Below, piece by piece: positions 31,063-39,470 of a DNA stretch of 48,960 nt. Each line of letters begins with the position of its first letter. Positions within the stretch are counted from its first letter, which is position 1. The notes under the pieces are model-generated. The model did no database searches. It was given only the letters and a program-made list of their open reading frames with translations, and was not told the origin of the DNA. Source of the stretch: DATLGB01 sp038232275 (lineage in GTDB: Bacteria; Actinomycetota; Thermoleophilia; Solirubrobacterales; Solirubrobacteraceae); assembly GCA_038232275.1 (NCBI GenBank), contig JBBSIC010000022.1:1-48960 (forward strand), read 5' to 3'. The position numbers were made by a program, and so were the translations under genes.

Positions 31063-31124
31063 CACCGGTGATCCGGCCGCTGCGCGAGGAGGACCGCGCG
31101 GCCCGGCAGCCGCCGTGGGACGGG
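31059..31124 (+). pseudogene. N-terminal remnant of a GNAT acetyltransferase
   Basis: MTPVIRPLREEDRAA is the typical first strand and helix of a GNAT acetyltransferase, coupled by ATGA to the gene before it. Family likeness ends within about 20 codons, and 31125 is already the stop of the convergent ABC permease. The remaining ~130 residues are gone. Confidence 0.5.
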
Positions 31125-31946
31125 TCAGCCCCCCGCGACGTCGCGCCGCAGGAAGACCAGGTAGGCGCCGCCCAGCGCAGGCAGGCCGTAGAGCGCGCAC
31201 ACCCAGACCGACCGGATCACCGGCGCCCAGTCGGCGGGGTCGCGCAGCAGGCCCTGCCAGGCGTCGAACTGCGCGCTGAGCAGGTAGGGCCGCGCGCCGG
31301 TCAGGCCGGGCAGGATCCCGATCAGCTGGATCAGCAGCGAGAACATCAGGGTGCCGACGATCGCCGCGGCGCTGTTGCGGGTGAGCGCGGAGAGCAACAG
31401 GCCGATGCTGGCCACGGCGAGGATCGGCAACAGGTAGACGCCGAGGCTCGCGAACACGAGCCCGAGCGCCGTCGCGGCCGAGACCTCGGTCCCCGACAGC
31501 GTCGTCAGCGGGTTGAAGCCCGAGGCCAGGCAGCCCGCGACGATCGCCACGACGCCGCTGAGCAGCGTGGCGACGACCGCGTAGGTGATCGCCGCGAACA
31601 GCTTCCCGCGGAAGATCTGCCCGCGCCCCACGGACCGGGTGAGGATCGTCTTCAGCGTCCCGTTGTGGTCCTCGGATGCGATGATGTCCCCCGCCACCAG
31701 CGCGGTGATCAGCGGATACAGCCACAGCGACCCGAACAGCAGCATGATCAGCGGGATGGCCAGGCCGGACGTGTGGATGTAGCGGCCGAAGGGCACGTCC
31801 TCGGGGCCGCCGCCCTCGATGGTCGTGGCGAGCACGAAGATGATCGGGACCGCGACCGCGCCGCCGAGCCCGAGGTAGGTCCGCTTCTGGAAGCGCAGCT
31901 TGCGCAGCTCCCAGCGGTAGATCGTCAGCGCGTTGGCCGTGCTCAC
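31125..31946 (-). CDS. ABC-2 type transporter permease
   Basis: 273-aa membrane protein with six predicted helices in the ABC-2 pattern (IYRWELRKLRFQKRTYLGL at the N-terminus, ASEDHNGTLKTILTRSVGRG before helix 3, YLLPILAVASIGLLLSAL). It pairs with the ATPase encoded just upstream (4-nt overlap) to make an exporter. Substrate unknown; the LolA-like lipoprotein of the same operon suggests lipid, lipoprotein or peptide traffic. Confidence 0.85.
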   Translation of the reverse strand: MSTANALTIYRWELRKLRFQKRTYLGLGGAVAVPIIFVLATTIEGGGPEDVPFGRYIHTSGLAIPLIMLLFGSLWLYPLITALVAGDIIASEDHNGTLKTILTRSVGRGQIFRGKLFAAITYAVVATLLSGVVAIVAGCLASGFNPLTTLSGTEVSAATALGLVFASLGVYLLPILAVASIGLLLSALTRNSAAAIVGTLMFSLLIQLIGILPGLTGARPYLLSAQFDAWQGLLRDPADWAPVIRSVWVCALYGLPALGGAYLVFLRRDVAGG

Positions 31947-32896
31947 GCCGGCACCGGGTCGCGCTCGGCGTCCGGCGGGACGGGATCCTCGGTGAGCGAG
32001 AAGAACAGGTCCTCGAGCGTCGCGGTCTCGGGGGCCAGCGCGCGGATCAGCACGCCCAGCGTGACGAGCGCGCCCGACAGGCGCTCGACCGCCGCCTCGT
32101 CGGCAACGGCGAAGCGCAGCGCGCCGTCGGCCGCGCGGACGTCGCTCAGGCCGGCCTGCTCGCGACAGATGTCCAGGGCGCGCGCGTCGTCGGACGTGCG
32201 CAGGAGGTAGGTCGCGCCGGCGGTGCGCTTGAGCTCGGCGAGCGCGCCCTCGTAGACGATCGCCCCCGAGCGGACGATCGCCACGCGGTTGCAGACCTCC
32301 TCGACCTCGTTCATCAGGTGGCTGGAGAGCAGGACGGTCATGCCCTCCCCCGCGAGCCGGCGGACGAGCAGGCGCATGTCGCGCATGCCGCCCGGGTCCA
32401 GCCCGGTGGCGGGCTCGTCGAGCAGCAGCAGCTTCGGGCGGCGCAGCAGCGCGGCGGCGATGCCGAGGCGCTGGCGCATGCCGTGGCTGTAGCCGCCGAC
32501 CTTGTCCTTCCCGCGCTCGCGCAGCTCGACGGCCTCCAGCGACGGCTCGATCAGCGAGCGCGCGTCGCCGCCGTCGTAGTCGGCCAGTAGCTCGAGGTTG
32601 CGGCGGCCCGTCAGATAGGGATAGAAGCGCGGCTCCTCGACGAAGCCCGCGACGCCCGCGAGAGCGCCCACCCCGCGCATCGGGTCGCGCCCGAAGAGCC
32701 GCACCGAGCCGGACGTCGGCGCGATCAGGCCGAGCATCATCCGCAGCGAGGTGGTCTTGCCCGCGCCGTTGGGGCCGAGGTAGCCGTAGACGTCCCCGGC
32801 CTCGACGGTCAGGTCGACGTGGTCGACCGCGGTCAGCTCGCCGTAGCGCTTGACGAGCCCGCGGACCTCGATCGGCGGCGCGGCGTCAGAGGCCAC
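31943..32896 (-). CDS. ABC transporter ATP-binding protein
   Basis: 317-aa ATPase: Walker A GPNGAGKTTSLRM, Q-loop region GFVEEPRFYPYLTG, an unusual signature GGYSHGMRQRLGIA, Walker B LLLLDEPATGLDP and switch histidine LLSSHLMNE. The C-terminal 90 residues form the regulatory extension of DrrA/CcmA-like ATPases. It overlaps the LolA-like gene by 11 nt and the permease by 4 nt. Confidence 0.92.
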   Translation of the reverse strand: MASDAAPPIEVRGLVKRYGELTAVDHVDLTVEAGDVYGYLGPNGAGKTTSLRMMLGLIAPTSGSVRLFGRDPMRGVGALAGVAGFVEEPRFYPYLTGRRNLELLADYDGGDARSLIEPSLEAVELRERGKDKVGGYSHGMRQRLGIAAALLRRPKLLLLDEPATGLDPGGMRDMRLLVRRLAGEGMTVLLSSHLMNEVEEVCNRVAIVRSGAIVYEGALAELKRTAGATYLLRTSDDARALDICREQAGLSDVRAADGALRFAVADEAAVERLSGALVTLGVLIRALAPETATLEDLFFSLTEDPVPPDAERDPVPA

Positions 32897-34073
32897 GGGC
32901 GGCCGCCCGCAGCACGTCCGGCTTCACCGAGCCGGCGACCACGTACGTCACGCCGCCGCGGCTGAAGCGCAGGACGCTGCCGAGCGCCGTGTCGAGCTGC
33001 TGCCCCGTGGCTCCGCGGACGTCCACGGCCGGCAGCTCGAGCCCGGGGCCGTCGTGGTGGTGGCGACCCTGCGCCTGCGTGGCGAGCGGCTGGTCGTCCT
33101 TGCCGGTGACCGACTCGAGCACCGCGATGCCGCCGAGGCCGTGGCCGTAGGTGACCAGCGCGGCGGGCTCGCCCTCGAGGTCGACGTGGCGGACGTCGGC
33201 GCGCGCCTGGCCCGCGAGGGTTGCCGGCGCCGCCAGCGTGAAGGGCAGCTTGGCTGGGGCGGCGGCCCGCTGCCCATGGGCGTGCCCGGCAGCGCCGGCG
33301 TGGTCGGTGGGCGGGTCGACCTTGACCTGCTTGGTGCCGCCGGGCGGCTTTACGGTGAAGGCCGAGGCCGGGATCGGCCCGAAGCTGATGTCGGTCGCCG
33401 CCAGCTCGAGCACGGGGGCGCTGTTGCCCACGGCGTAGACGGCCGCGCGCAGGGGCACGCCGTGGGCGGCGTCCCACGCGAGCTCCGCGGCGTCCAGCAG
33501 CCCGCCGTCGCGCTTGGGCGAGACGCGCACGCTGTAGGCCGGCTGGCCGGCCACGTTGGACGGCGTCGCGCCGGAGATGTCCAGATGCTCCATCAGGCGC
33601 GTGAGCTCCTTCTGGATGGCGTCGACCGCCGGGGCCTTGTCCGCGGGCTCGGCGTGGGCGCCGCGGTCCTGCGGCAGCGTCGCGCTGTAGGTCGTGTTCG
33701 TCCCCGCGTCGTAGACGGACACATGCGTACCGTCCGAGAGGATCTGCACGTCGCCGCCGGAGGACTGCAGCTCCAGGCGCACGTGGCCGTCCTGCGCGGC
33801 CCACAGGCGGCCCTTGGCGCCGGTCAGCAGCGGGTCCGAGCCCTGGACGCTGCCCGCGTCGATCAGGTGGTTGGTGAAGTCGATGCGCGCGGTGACGCCG
33901 TCGACCGCCGGGGCGGCGAGGGCGTCGTGGACCGCCGCGGCCAGCGGCTTGGCGGGCGGGGTGGCGCCGCCGCCGGCGGCGAGGGCGACCGCGACGCCGG
34001 AGACGGCGACCGCCGCCACGGCGACAAGGAGCGCCAGCAGACGCGAGGCGGGCAGGGTGCGCAGCGAGCTCAT
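32886..34073 (-). CDS. LolA/LppX-like secreted protein
   Basis: 395 aa. A signal peptide or anchor (RLLALLVAVAAVAVSGVAVA) precedes a LolA-like beta domain (VTARIDFTNHLIDAG, GRLWAAQDGHVRLEL, DGTHVSVYDAGTNTTYSATL, GQPAYSVRVSPKRDGG). The second part (about 280-395) is a further beta-rich domain with a His-rich loop (QGRHHHDGPG). LolA-like domains carry acyl chains. As first gene of the ABC operon it may hand substrate to or from the exporter. Confidence 0.72.
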   Translation of the reverse strand: MSSLRTLPASRLLALLVAVAAVAVSGVAVALAAGGGATPPAKPLAAAVHDALAAPAVDGVTARIDFTNHLIDAGSVQGSDPLLTGAKGRLWAAQDGHVRLELQSSGGDVQILSDGTHVSVYDAGTNTTYSATLPQDRGAHAEPADKAPAVDAIQKELTRLMEHLDISGATPSNVAGQPAYSVRVSPKRDGGLLDAAELAWDAAHGVPLRAAVYAVGNSAPVLELAATDISFGPIPASAFTVKPPGGTKQVKVDPPTDHAGAAGHAHGQRAAAPAKLPFTLAAPATLAGQARADVRHVDLEGEPAALVTYGHGLGGIAVLESVTGKDDQPLATQAQGRHHHDGPGLELPAVDVRGATGQQLDTALGSVLRFSRGGVTYVVAGSVKPDVLRAAARGL

Positions 34074-34243
34074 GCCCCCCCACGGTAACCCCCGAGCGTA
34101 AATCCAACCTGACTGCGTAGGGTTGGCGCGAGCGCCGTCGACCGCTAGGGCGCCGAGACCAATCGGCCGAGCGATGACGCTCGTGGTCCGGGCCGCTGCG
34201 CGGCCATCGAGCATGCCGGGCTCCCGGCCGATACAACCCTCCT

Positions 34244-35800
34244 ATGGCTTCTGCGGAGATGAGCGTGCTGGTGGCCGACGACAACGTGCTCGTGCGCGAT
34301 CTGTTGCAGGCGGTCTTCTCGGGCGCGGACGACTTCGAGCTCGTCGCGACCGCCGGCGACGCGGTCAGCGCCGCCGAGCGGGCGGGCGAGCACCGTCCCG
34401 GCCTCGCCCTCGTCGATGTCCGCATGCCCGGCGGCGGCCCCGCCGCCGCGCGCGGGATCCTCGAGGCCTCCCCGGACACCCTCGTGGTGGCCCTGTCGAA
34501 CAACGACGACGCGGAGTCGGTCCGGCTGATGCTCGCCGCGGGCGCCGCCAGCTACATGGTCAAGGGCACGCCGCCGGACGAGCTGCTGGAGGGCCTGCGC
34601 GCGACCGTGGCCCCGCCGCGGGCCCCCGACGAGCGCGTCGTGCTCGGCCCGCCCCGGCGGGTGCTGGTGACGGTCACCGACGCCGTCGCACTCGACGAGC
34701 TCGCCGAGTCGATCATCGCCGCCCCGGGCCTGGAGCTGAGCGGTCTGGCCCAGACGGCCTACCACGCGATCACCCTCTCCGCGCGGCTGCGGCCGGACAT
34801 CGCGGTGGTCGACGCGTCGATGTCCACGGGCGGGGCGCGCATCGCCGCCGCGATCGTCGCCGCCTCCCCGGCCACGCGGGTCATCGCCTGGGCGCTGCCG
34901 GGGGATCCCCGCACCACGCTCGGCCTCGTCGGCGCCGGCGCGGCGAACGTCGTCGTCTCCGGCGCGGAGCCCGCCACCGCGATCCTCGAGGCCGTCGACT
35001 CCGCGATCCAGGGCGGCCCGCAGTCCGCCGCCGGCGCGCCGCTGGTGATCCTGCGCGGGACGCGCACGGCGCGGCCGCACGACCTCCCGGATCGCGGGCG
35101 CTTCGAGCGCCTCGGGGCGGTGCTGCGCAGCCGGCGGCTCGACATCGCGCTGCAGGCCGTCGTCAGCCTCACCGACGATCGCGTCCACGGCTACGAGGCG
35201 CTCGCGCGCTTCCCGCAGCCGGGCCCGGGGCCCGACGTGTGGTTCGCCGAGGCGCACCGCGCCGGGGTCGGGATCGAGCTCGAGCGTCTCGCGGTGCGCT
35301 GCGCGCTGCGTCAGCTCGACCGGATGCCGCCCGACGTCTTCCTGTCGATCAACGTCTCTCCGGACACGGCCGGCGACCCCGGGCTGGCTGACGACCTCGC
35401 CGGGTTCGACGGGTCGCGGATCGTGCTCGAGCTCACCGAGCACGCGCCCGTCACGGACTACGGCGTGCTCGCCGCCGGCCTGGGCCGGCTGCGCGAGCGC
35501 GGCGCGCGCGTGGCGGTCGACGACTGCGGCGGCGGCTATTCGAGCCTTCGCCACGCCGCCCTGGTCGCGCCGGAGTTCCTCAAGCTCGACATGGTCCTCG
35601 GGCGCCACGTCACCGAGCCGGCCCGCGCGGCGCTCACCCGCGCCCTCGTCGGGTTCGCGCGTGAGACCGGCAGCCTGGTGATCGCCGAGGGGATCGAGGA
35701 GCCGGCCGACCTCGAGGCCCTGCGCCATCTCGGCGTCGCGCTCGGGCAGGGCCATCTGCTCTCCCGCCCGGCGCCGGCGGCGGTGCTGCTCAGCCCGTAG
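34244..35800 (+). CDS. Two-receiver EAL-domain c-di-GMP phosphodiesterase-like protein
   Basis: 518 aa. Receiver 1 (about 6-125) has VLVADDN, phospho-acceptor ALVDVRMPG and VKGTPP. Receiver 2 (about 138-255) is degenerate: IAVVDASMSTG keeps an Asp, but the first acidic pair and the Lys are missing. The EAL domain (about 280-515) has YEALARF, INVSPD, LELTEH, VDDCGGGYSSL, KLDMVLG and AEGIEE. The metal and catalytic residues E, N, E, DD, K and E look intact, while loop 6 reads DDCGGG instead of DDFGTG. It probably degrades c-di-GMP under phosphorelay control. Start at ATG 34244 or 34259. Confidence 0.82.
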   Translation: MASAEMSVLVADDNVLVRDLLQAVFSGADDFELVATAGDAVSAAERAGEHRPGLALVDVRMPGGGPAAARGILEASPDTLVVALSNNDDAESVRLMLAAGAASYMVKGTPPDELLEGLRATVAPPRAPDERVVLGPPRRVLVTVTDAVALDELAESIIAAPGLELSGLAQTAYHAITLSARLRPDIAVVDASMSTGGARIAAAIVAASPATRVIAWALPGDPRTTLGLVGAGAANVVVSGAEPATAILEAVDSAIQGGPQSAAGAPLVILRGTRTARPHDLPDRGRFERLGAVLRSRRLDIALQAVVSLTDDRVHGYEALARFPQPGPGPDVWFAEAHRAGVGIELERLAVRCALRQLDRMPPDVFLSINVSPDTAGDPGLADDLAGFDGSRIVLELTEHAPVTDYGVLAAGLGRLRERGARVAVDDCGGGYSSLRHAALVAPEFLKLDMVLGRHVTEPARAALTRALVGFARETGSLVIAEGIEEPADLEALRHLGVALGQGHLLSRPAPAAVLLSP

Positions 35801-35813
35801 TGCCTGGCCGGCG

Positions 35814-36845
35814 CTAGGGCAGCACGAAGTGGCTGTCGCCGAACTCGTGCCAGAGGTAGCCGGCGTCGAGCGCCGCGCGGTAGCTGCGGCGCAGCAGGTG
35901 GTCTCCGGCCGCGGCCTCGAGCAGCATCAGGTGCGAGGCCTCCGGCTCGTGCCAGCCCGAGATCAGCCCGTCGACGGTGCGCAGCCCGCGCTCGGGAGTG
36001 ACGACGAGGTCGGTCCACCCGGCGCCGGACCGGACGGCGCCGTCGGCGGCGGCGACGGTCTCAAGCGCGCGCACCGCCGTGGTGCCGACGGCCACGACGC
36101 GCCCGCCCCAGCCGTGGACCGCGTTGACCAGCCGGGCGGTCGCGGCGGGGACCTCGAAGCGCTCGGGGACGGGCGGCTCGCGGCGCTCGGGCGAGGACAC
36201 GCCGGTGTGCAGCGTGACCGGCGCCACGAGCACCCCGCCCGCCACGAGGCGCGTGATCAGCCGCGGCGTGAAGGGCCGCCCGGCGCTCGGCATCTCGGCG
36301 CTGCCAGGCCGCAGCGCATACGCGTTCTGGTATTCCGCCAGCGGCCAGGCCGCCGGCACGTAGCCGTAGTGGATCGGACGGCCGTGGACCGCGAGGTGGT
36401 CGTCCAGCGTGCCCTCGCCGGCGAAGCGCCCGAGCCACAGCCGCGCGCCGCCGGCGTACGGCGCGAGCAGCTCGAGTGTCGCCCCGCCGGCCAGCGCGAT
36501 CTGCTCGCCCGCCGTTGCGCGGGCCGGGGAGAAGCCGTCGGGCGAGCGCAGCTCGACCAGCCACCCCTCGCCGCCCGGCGCGGGCGAGGCGACGTGGACG
36601 CGGACCGGCGGCCCGTCCGCGCCGCGGCGTCCGGCGACCGACGAGGCGAGCGTCGCGCTCACGTTGACCACCAGCAGGTCGCCCGGGGCCAGCACGTCCG
36701 GGAGGTCTGAGAAGCGCGCGTGCGCGATCCGGCCGGAGTGGCGGTGGGTGACCAGCAGGCGCACGCCGTCCCGGGCGACGCCGCGCGCCTCCGGCGGCTC
36801 GTGCGCCTCCAGGGCAGACGGCAGCGTGAACGCGAGCGCGCTCAT
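35814..36845 (-). CDS. QueA-like SAM:tRNA ribosyltransferase-isomerase family protein
   Basis: 343 aa with QueA family motifs: SDLPDVLAPGDLLVVNVSAT, HYGYVPAAWPLAEYQNAYA, LITRLVAGGVLVAPVTLHTG, VVAVGTTAVRALETVA and LISGWHEPEASHLMLLEA. QueA installs the epoxycyclopentane ring of queuosine in tRNA. The sequence diverges in places (no LHVGxGTF-type wording), and no tgt, queG or preQ1 gene is in the window, so a related but different reaction is possible. It is coupled to the SDR gene by ATGA. Confidence 0.78.
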   Translation of the reverse strand: MSALAFTLPSALEAHEPPEARGVARDGVRLLVTHRHSGRIAHARFSDLPDVLAPGDLLVVNVSATLASSVAGRRGADGPPVRVHVASPAPGGEGWLVELRSPDGFSPARATAGEQIALAGGATLELLAPYAGGARLWLGRFAGEGTLDDHLAVHGRPIHYGYVPAAWPLAEYQNAYALRPGSAEMPSAGRPFTPRLITRLVAGGVLVAPVTLHTGVSSPERREPPVPERFEVPAATARLVNAVHGWGGRVVAVGTTAVRALETVAAADGAVRSGAGWTDLVVTPERGLRTVDGLISGWHEPEASHLMLLEAAAGDHLLRRSYRAALDAGYLWHEFGDSHFVLP

Positions 36846-37516
36846 ACGAGCACTTCCGCCGCCCGGTAGCGCCCGCTCGGGGCGTCGCTCGCGATCAGCG
36901 CGAGCAGCCCGGGGACGGCGTGCTCCTCCGGCAGCGGGCGGTCGGAGATGTCCTCGCCGGGGAACGCCTCCTGGTGCATCTGCGTGCGCATGTCGCCGGG
37001 ATCGACCGCGTAGAAGCGCAGCGCCGGGTCCTCGGCCGCGAGGATCGCGGTGAGCTGGTCCAGCGCGGCCTTCGACGAGCCGTACCCGCCCCAGCCCTCG
37101 TAGGGCTCGACCGCCGCGTCTGAGCTGACGTTGAGCACCGCGGCGCCGTCGGGCATGCGCGGCAGGGCGAGCTGGGTCAGCGCGAGCGGCGCGAGCACGT
37201 TGACGCGGTAGACGCGCTGGAGCTCGGCGAACGGGTAGATGGCGAGCGGCGGCTGGGGGCTCGGCCCGAGCACGCTCGCGTTGTTGACGAGCAGGTCGAT
37301 CCGCTCGCCGGCCGCGGCGACCAGCGCGAGGCGGTGCGCCGGGTCGGTGACGTTGCCGGCAATGGCGGTGACGCCGTGACCGATCTCGGCGGCCGCGCTA
37401 TCGAGGTCGGTCTTGCCGCGGGCGTCGACGACGAGGCGCCACCCCTGCTCGGCGAGGACCTTGGAGAGTGCGAGTCCGAGGCCGCGTGAGGCTCCGGTGA
37501 CGATGGCTGTGGGCAT
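36842..37516 (-). CDS. Short-chain dehydrogenase/reductase
   Basis: 224-aa SDR: nucleotide-binding TGASRGLGLALS, NNASVLG, catalytic Ser in LNVSSDAAVE and YGSSK (Tyr/Lys), then AVDPGDMRT. NAD(P) preference is not clear because VVDARGKTDL shows an acidic-free turn with Arg. It lies upstream of the QueA-like gene with a 4-nt overlap; the combination is conserved enough to suggest joint function but the substrate is unknown. Confidence 0.85.
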   Translation of the reverse strand: MPTAIVTGASRGLGLALSKVLAEQGWRLVVDARGKTDLDSAAAEIGHGVTAIAGNVTDPAHRLALVAAAGERIDLLVNNASVLGPSPQPPLAIYPFAELQRVYRVNVLAPLALTQLALPRMPDGAAVLNVSSDAAVEPYEGWGGYGSSKAALDQLTAILAAEDPALRFYAVDPGDMRTQMHQEAFPGEDISDRPLPEEHAVPGLLALIASDAPSGRYRAAEVLV

Positions 37517-37566
37517 GCCCGCAAGCCTGACGCGACCCGGGTCCCGGTTACCAGGGGCAATTGGTC

Positions 37567-38205
37567 CTAGGTCTCTGTGCGCACCGCGTACAGCGCCGCC
37601 TGCGTGCGGTCGGCGCAGCCGAGCTTGGCCAGCAGGTGCCCGACGTGCGTCTTGACCGTCTTCTCGGCGATGTCGAGCTCGCGCGCGATGCGCTTGTTGG
37701 ACAGCCCTCGGCCGATCAGCGCCAGCACCTCGCGCTCGCGCGCGGTGAGGGGGTCCACGCGCGGGGCGCCGCCCCCGTCGCCCGCGATCGCCGCGACGAG
37801 CCGCGCGGCGACTGCCGGGTCGAGCAGCGCCTGTCCGGCGGCCGCGGCCCGGACCGCCCGCGCGAGCTCCGCCGGCTGGACGTTCTTGAGCAGGTAGCCC
37901 GCCGCGCCCGCCTGGATCGCGGGCAGCAGCCGGTCGTCGCCGGTGAAGCTCGTGAGCACGATCACGCGCACCCCGGGCAGGCGAAGGCGTAGCGCCTTCA
38001 TGGCGCCGGCGCCGTCCAGGACCGGCATGACGAGGTCCATCAGCACGACGTCGGGGCGCAGCCGGTCGGTCTCGGCGATCGCCGCCTCCCCGTCGACCGC
38101 CTCCCCCACGACCTCGATGCCGTCCTGCAGCTCCAGGTAGCTGCGCAGCCCCTCGCGCACGACGGCGTGGTCGTCGACGATCAGGACGCGGATCGGCTCA
38201 GGCAC
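37567..38205 (-). CDS. LuxR/NarL-type response regulator
   Basis: 212 aa. Receiver (about 4-120): VLIVDDHAVVREGL, phospho-Asp in VLMDLVMP, VLTSF and LLKNVQP (Lys). The DNA-binding domain (about 145-210) is LTAREREVLALIGRGLSNKR then IAEKTVKTHVGHLLAKLG. The GTG start gives MPEPIRVLIVDDH; the frame extends further upstream without family likeness. It overlaps the end of the GAF protein by 8 nt, the normal kinase-regulator layout, but that partner has lost its kinase domain. Confidence 0.88.
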   Translation of the reverse strand: MPEPIRVLIVDDHAVVREGLRSYLELQDGIEVVGEAVDGEAAIAETDRLRPDVVLMDLVMPVLDGAGAMKALRLRLPGVRVIVLTSFTGDDRLLPAIQAGAAGYLLKNVQPAELARAVRAAAAGQALLDPAVAARLVAAIAGDGGGAPRVDPLTAREREVLALIGRGLSNKRIARELDIAEKTVKTHVGHLLAKLGCADRTQAALYAVRTET

Positions 38206-38749
38206 GCAGCCGCACCGTCGTCCCCGCCCCCGGCGCGGAGACGATCTCAAGCGCGGCGTTGGTCATCGCGATCGCCGCGTGCGAGGCCAGCAGGCCGATC
38301 AGGTCGGCGTCACCGCCGAGGAACTCGCCCGCCCCCTCCTTGTGCGTCAGATAAAAGGCGCCGATCACCGCGTCCTCGGCGACGATCGGCACACCCAGAA
38401 ACGAGCGCATGTCCGGGTGCCCCGACGGCCACCAGCCGTGAAAGCGGGGGTGCCGGCGCAGGTCGTCGGTGGCGAACGGGTCGGGTGACTCGAGCATCGC
38501 CCCGAGCAGGCCGTGCGTGCGCGGCAGCGGGCCCAGCGACGCGATCCGCTGGGGGCTCATCCCGGAGACCAGAAAGCGCGAGAAGCCGCCCTCCCCGTCC
38601 GGCGTCCCCAGCGCCGCGTAGCGCGCCCCGGCGAGCTCGCGCGCGTGGTCGACCAGCTGCTGCAGAACCTCCTCGACCGAGCGCCGCGACGTCACGGCCA
38701 GCACGGCGTCGCTGACGGCCCGCAGGGCCGGGTTCAGGCTGTCGGGCAC
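38198..38749 (-). pseudogene. Sensor kinase remnant: GAF domain joined to the last residues of an HATPase
   Basis: 183 aa. Residues about 12-163 are a GAF domain (EEVLQQLVDHARELAGARYA; SFLGVPIVAEDAVIGAFYLT; LIGLLASHAAIAMTNA). Directly after Ala165 comes LEIVSAPGAGTTVRLRA and the stop, the usual C-terminal end of a NarX/DevS-type HATPase domain. The phospho-acceptor helix and ATP-binding core (about 200 residues) are missing, with the frame kept. The product can be translated and may still bind a ligand, but cannot phosphorylate the neighbouring response regulator. It might alternatively act as a stand-alone GAF protein. Confidence 0.7.
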
Positions 38750-38758
38750 CGGGCGCTC

Positions 38759-39442
38759 TCAGCCGCTGTCCGGCCGCCGCAGCGCGATCGAGAACGAGCA
38801 GGGCGGGAACTCGGCGACCGTCGCCCCGGAGCGCCCGGCGAGAAAGCCGGCGACGCGCAGCGGGTGGCGCCGGCGGCGGCCGTAGACCTGCGCGGGGTGG
38901 CGCTGCGACGGCGCCAGGCGCTGCCGGCCCCCGTTCTCCGAGAGCGCCTCGAGCGGGACCAGCCGGTCGTTGACGAGCCAGGTCGGCGATCCTGCGACCA
39001 CGTCGAGGCCGCTGCGCCTCGACCACTCGGCGAAGAAGCCGGGCATCGGCCGCCAGTAGTCGGCCGGGTAGTCGTGCAGATCCCAGATCGCCGGCCCCGA
39101 GACGACGATCGCCCCGCCGGGCTCGAGCAGCACGCGCGCGTTGTCCAGCGCGCGCACCGGGTCGAAGACGTGCTCGAGCAGGTTGAACAGCAGCAGCGTG
39201 TCCCAGCGTCGCCCGACCGCCCGCACCGCCTCGGTGTCCGTGAGGTCGAAGGTCAGGTCCACGTCGCGTCCGTGTGCGAGGTCCGCGCCCTCCCAGGCGA
39301 GGCCGGCCCGCTCGCACGTCGCCTTCGCGTTGCCCTCGTCGTGGCCCTGGTGGTTGAGGCTGCCGATCTCCAGCACGCGCCCGCGCACCACGCCGGCGTC
39401 GATCATCCGCCGGAGGTAGACGAAGTCGAGATCCCACGCCAT
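38759..39442 (-). CDS. Class I SAM-dependent methyltransferase
   Basis: 227 aa: motif I VLEIGSLNHQGHDEGNAKA, acidic WEGADLAHGRDVDL, post-I LLLFNLLEHVFDPVRALDNA and LLEPGGAIVVSGP, of the Methyltransf_11/23 type. Motif I is unusual in having GSLNHQG rather than GxGxG. The C-terminal 60 residues are basic (YGRRRRHPLRVAGFLAG). Substrate unknown. It ends 9 nt upstream of the GAF remnant and may once have been in the same unit. Confidence 0.75.
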   Translation of the reverse strand: MAWDLDFVYLRRMIDAGVVRGRVLEIGSLNHQGHDEGNAKATCERAGLAWEGADLAHGRDVDLTFDLTDTEAVRAVGRRWDTLLLFNLLEHVFDPVRALDNARVLLEPGGAIVVSGPAIWDLHDYPADYWRPMPGFFAEWSRRSGLDVVAGSPTWLVNDRLVPLEALSENGGRQRLAPSQRHPAQVYGRRRRHPLRVAGFLAGRSGATVAEFPPCSFSIALRRPDSG

Positions 39443-39470
39443 GCGGTCAGGGTAGGGTCCGCCCCCAGCC

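Noticed and set aside
31059..32210. Continuous plus-strand frame running from the GNAT start through the ABC permease
   Set aside because: Acetyltransferase likeness stops after about 20 codons; beyond 31124 it is the antisense of two well-supported ABC genes.
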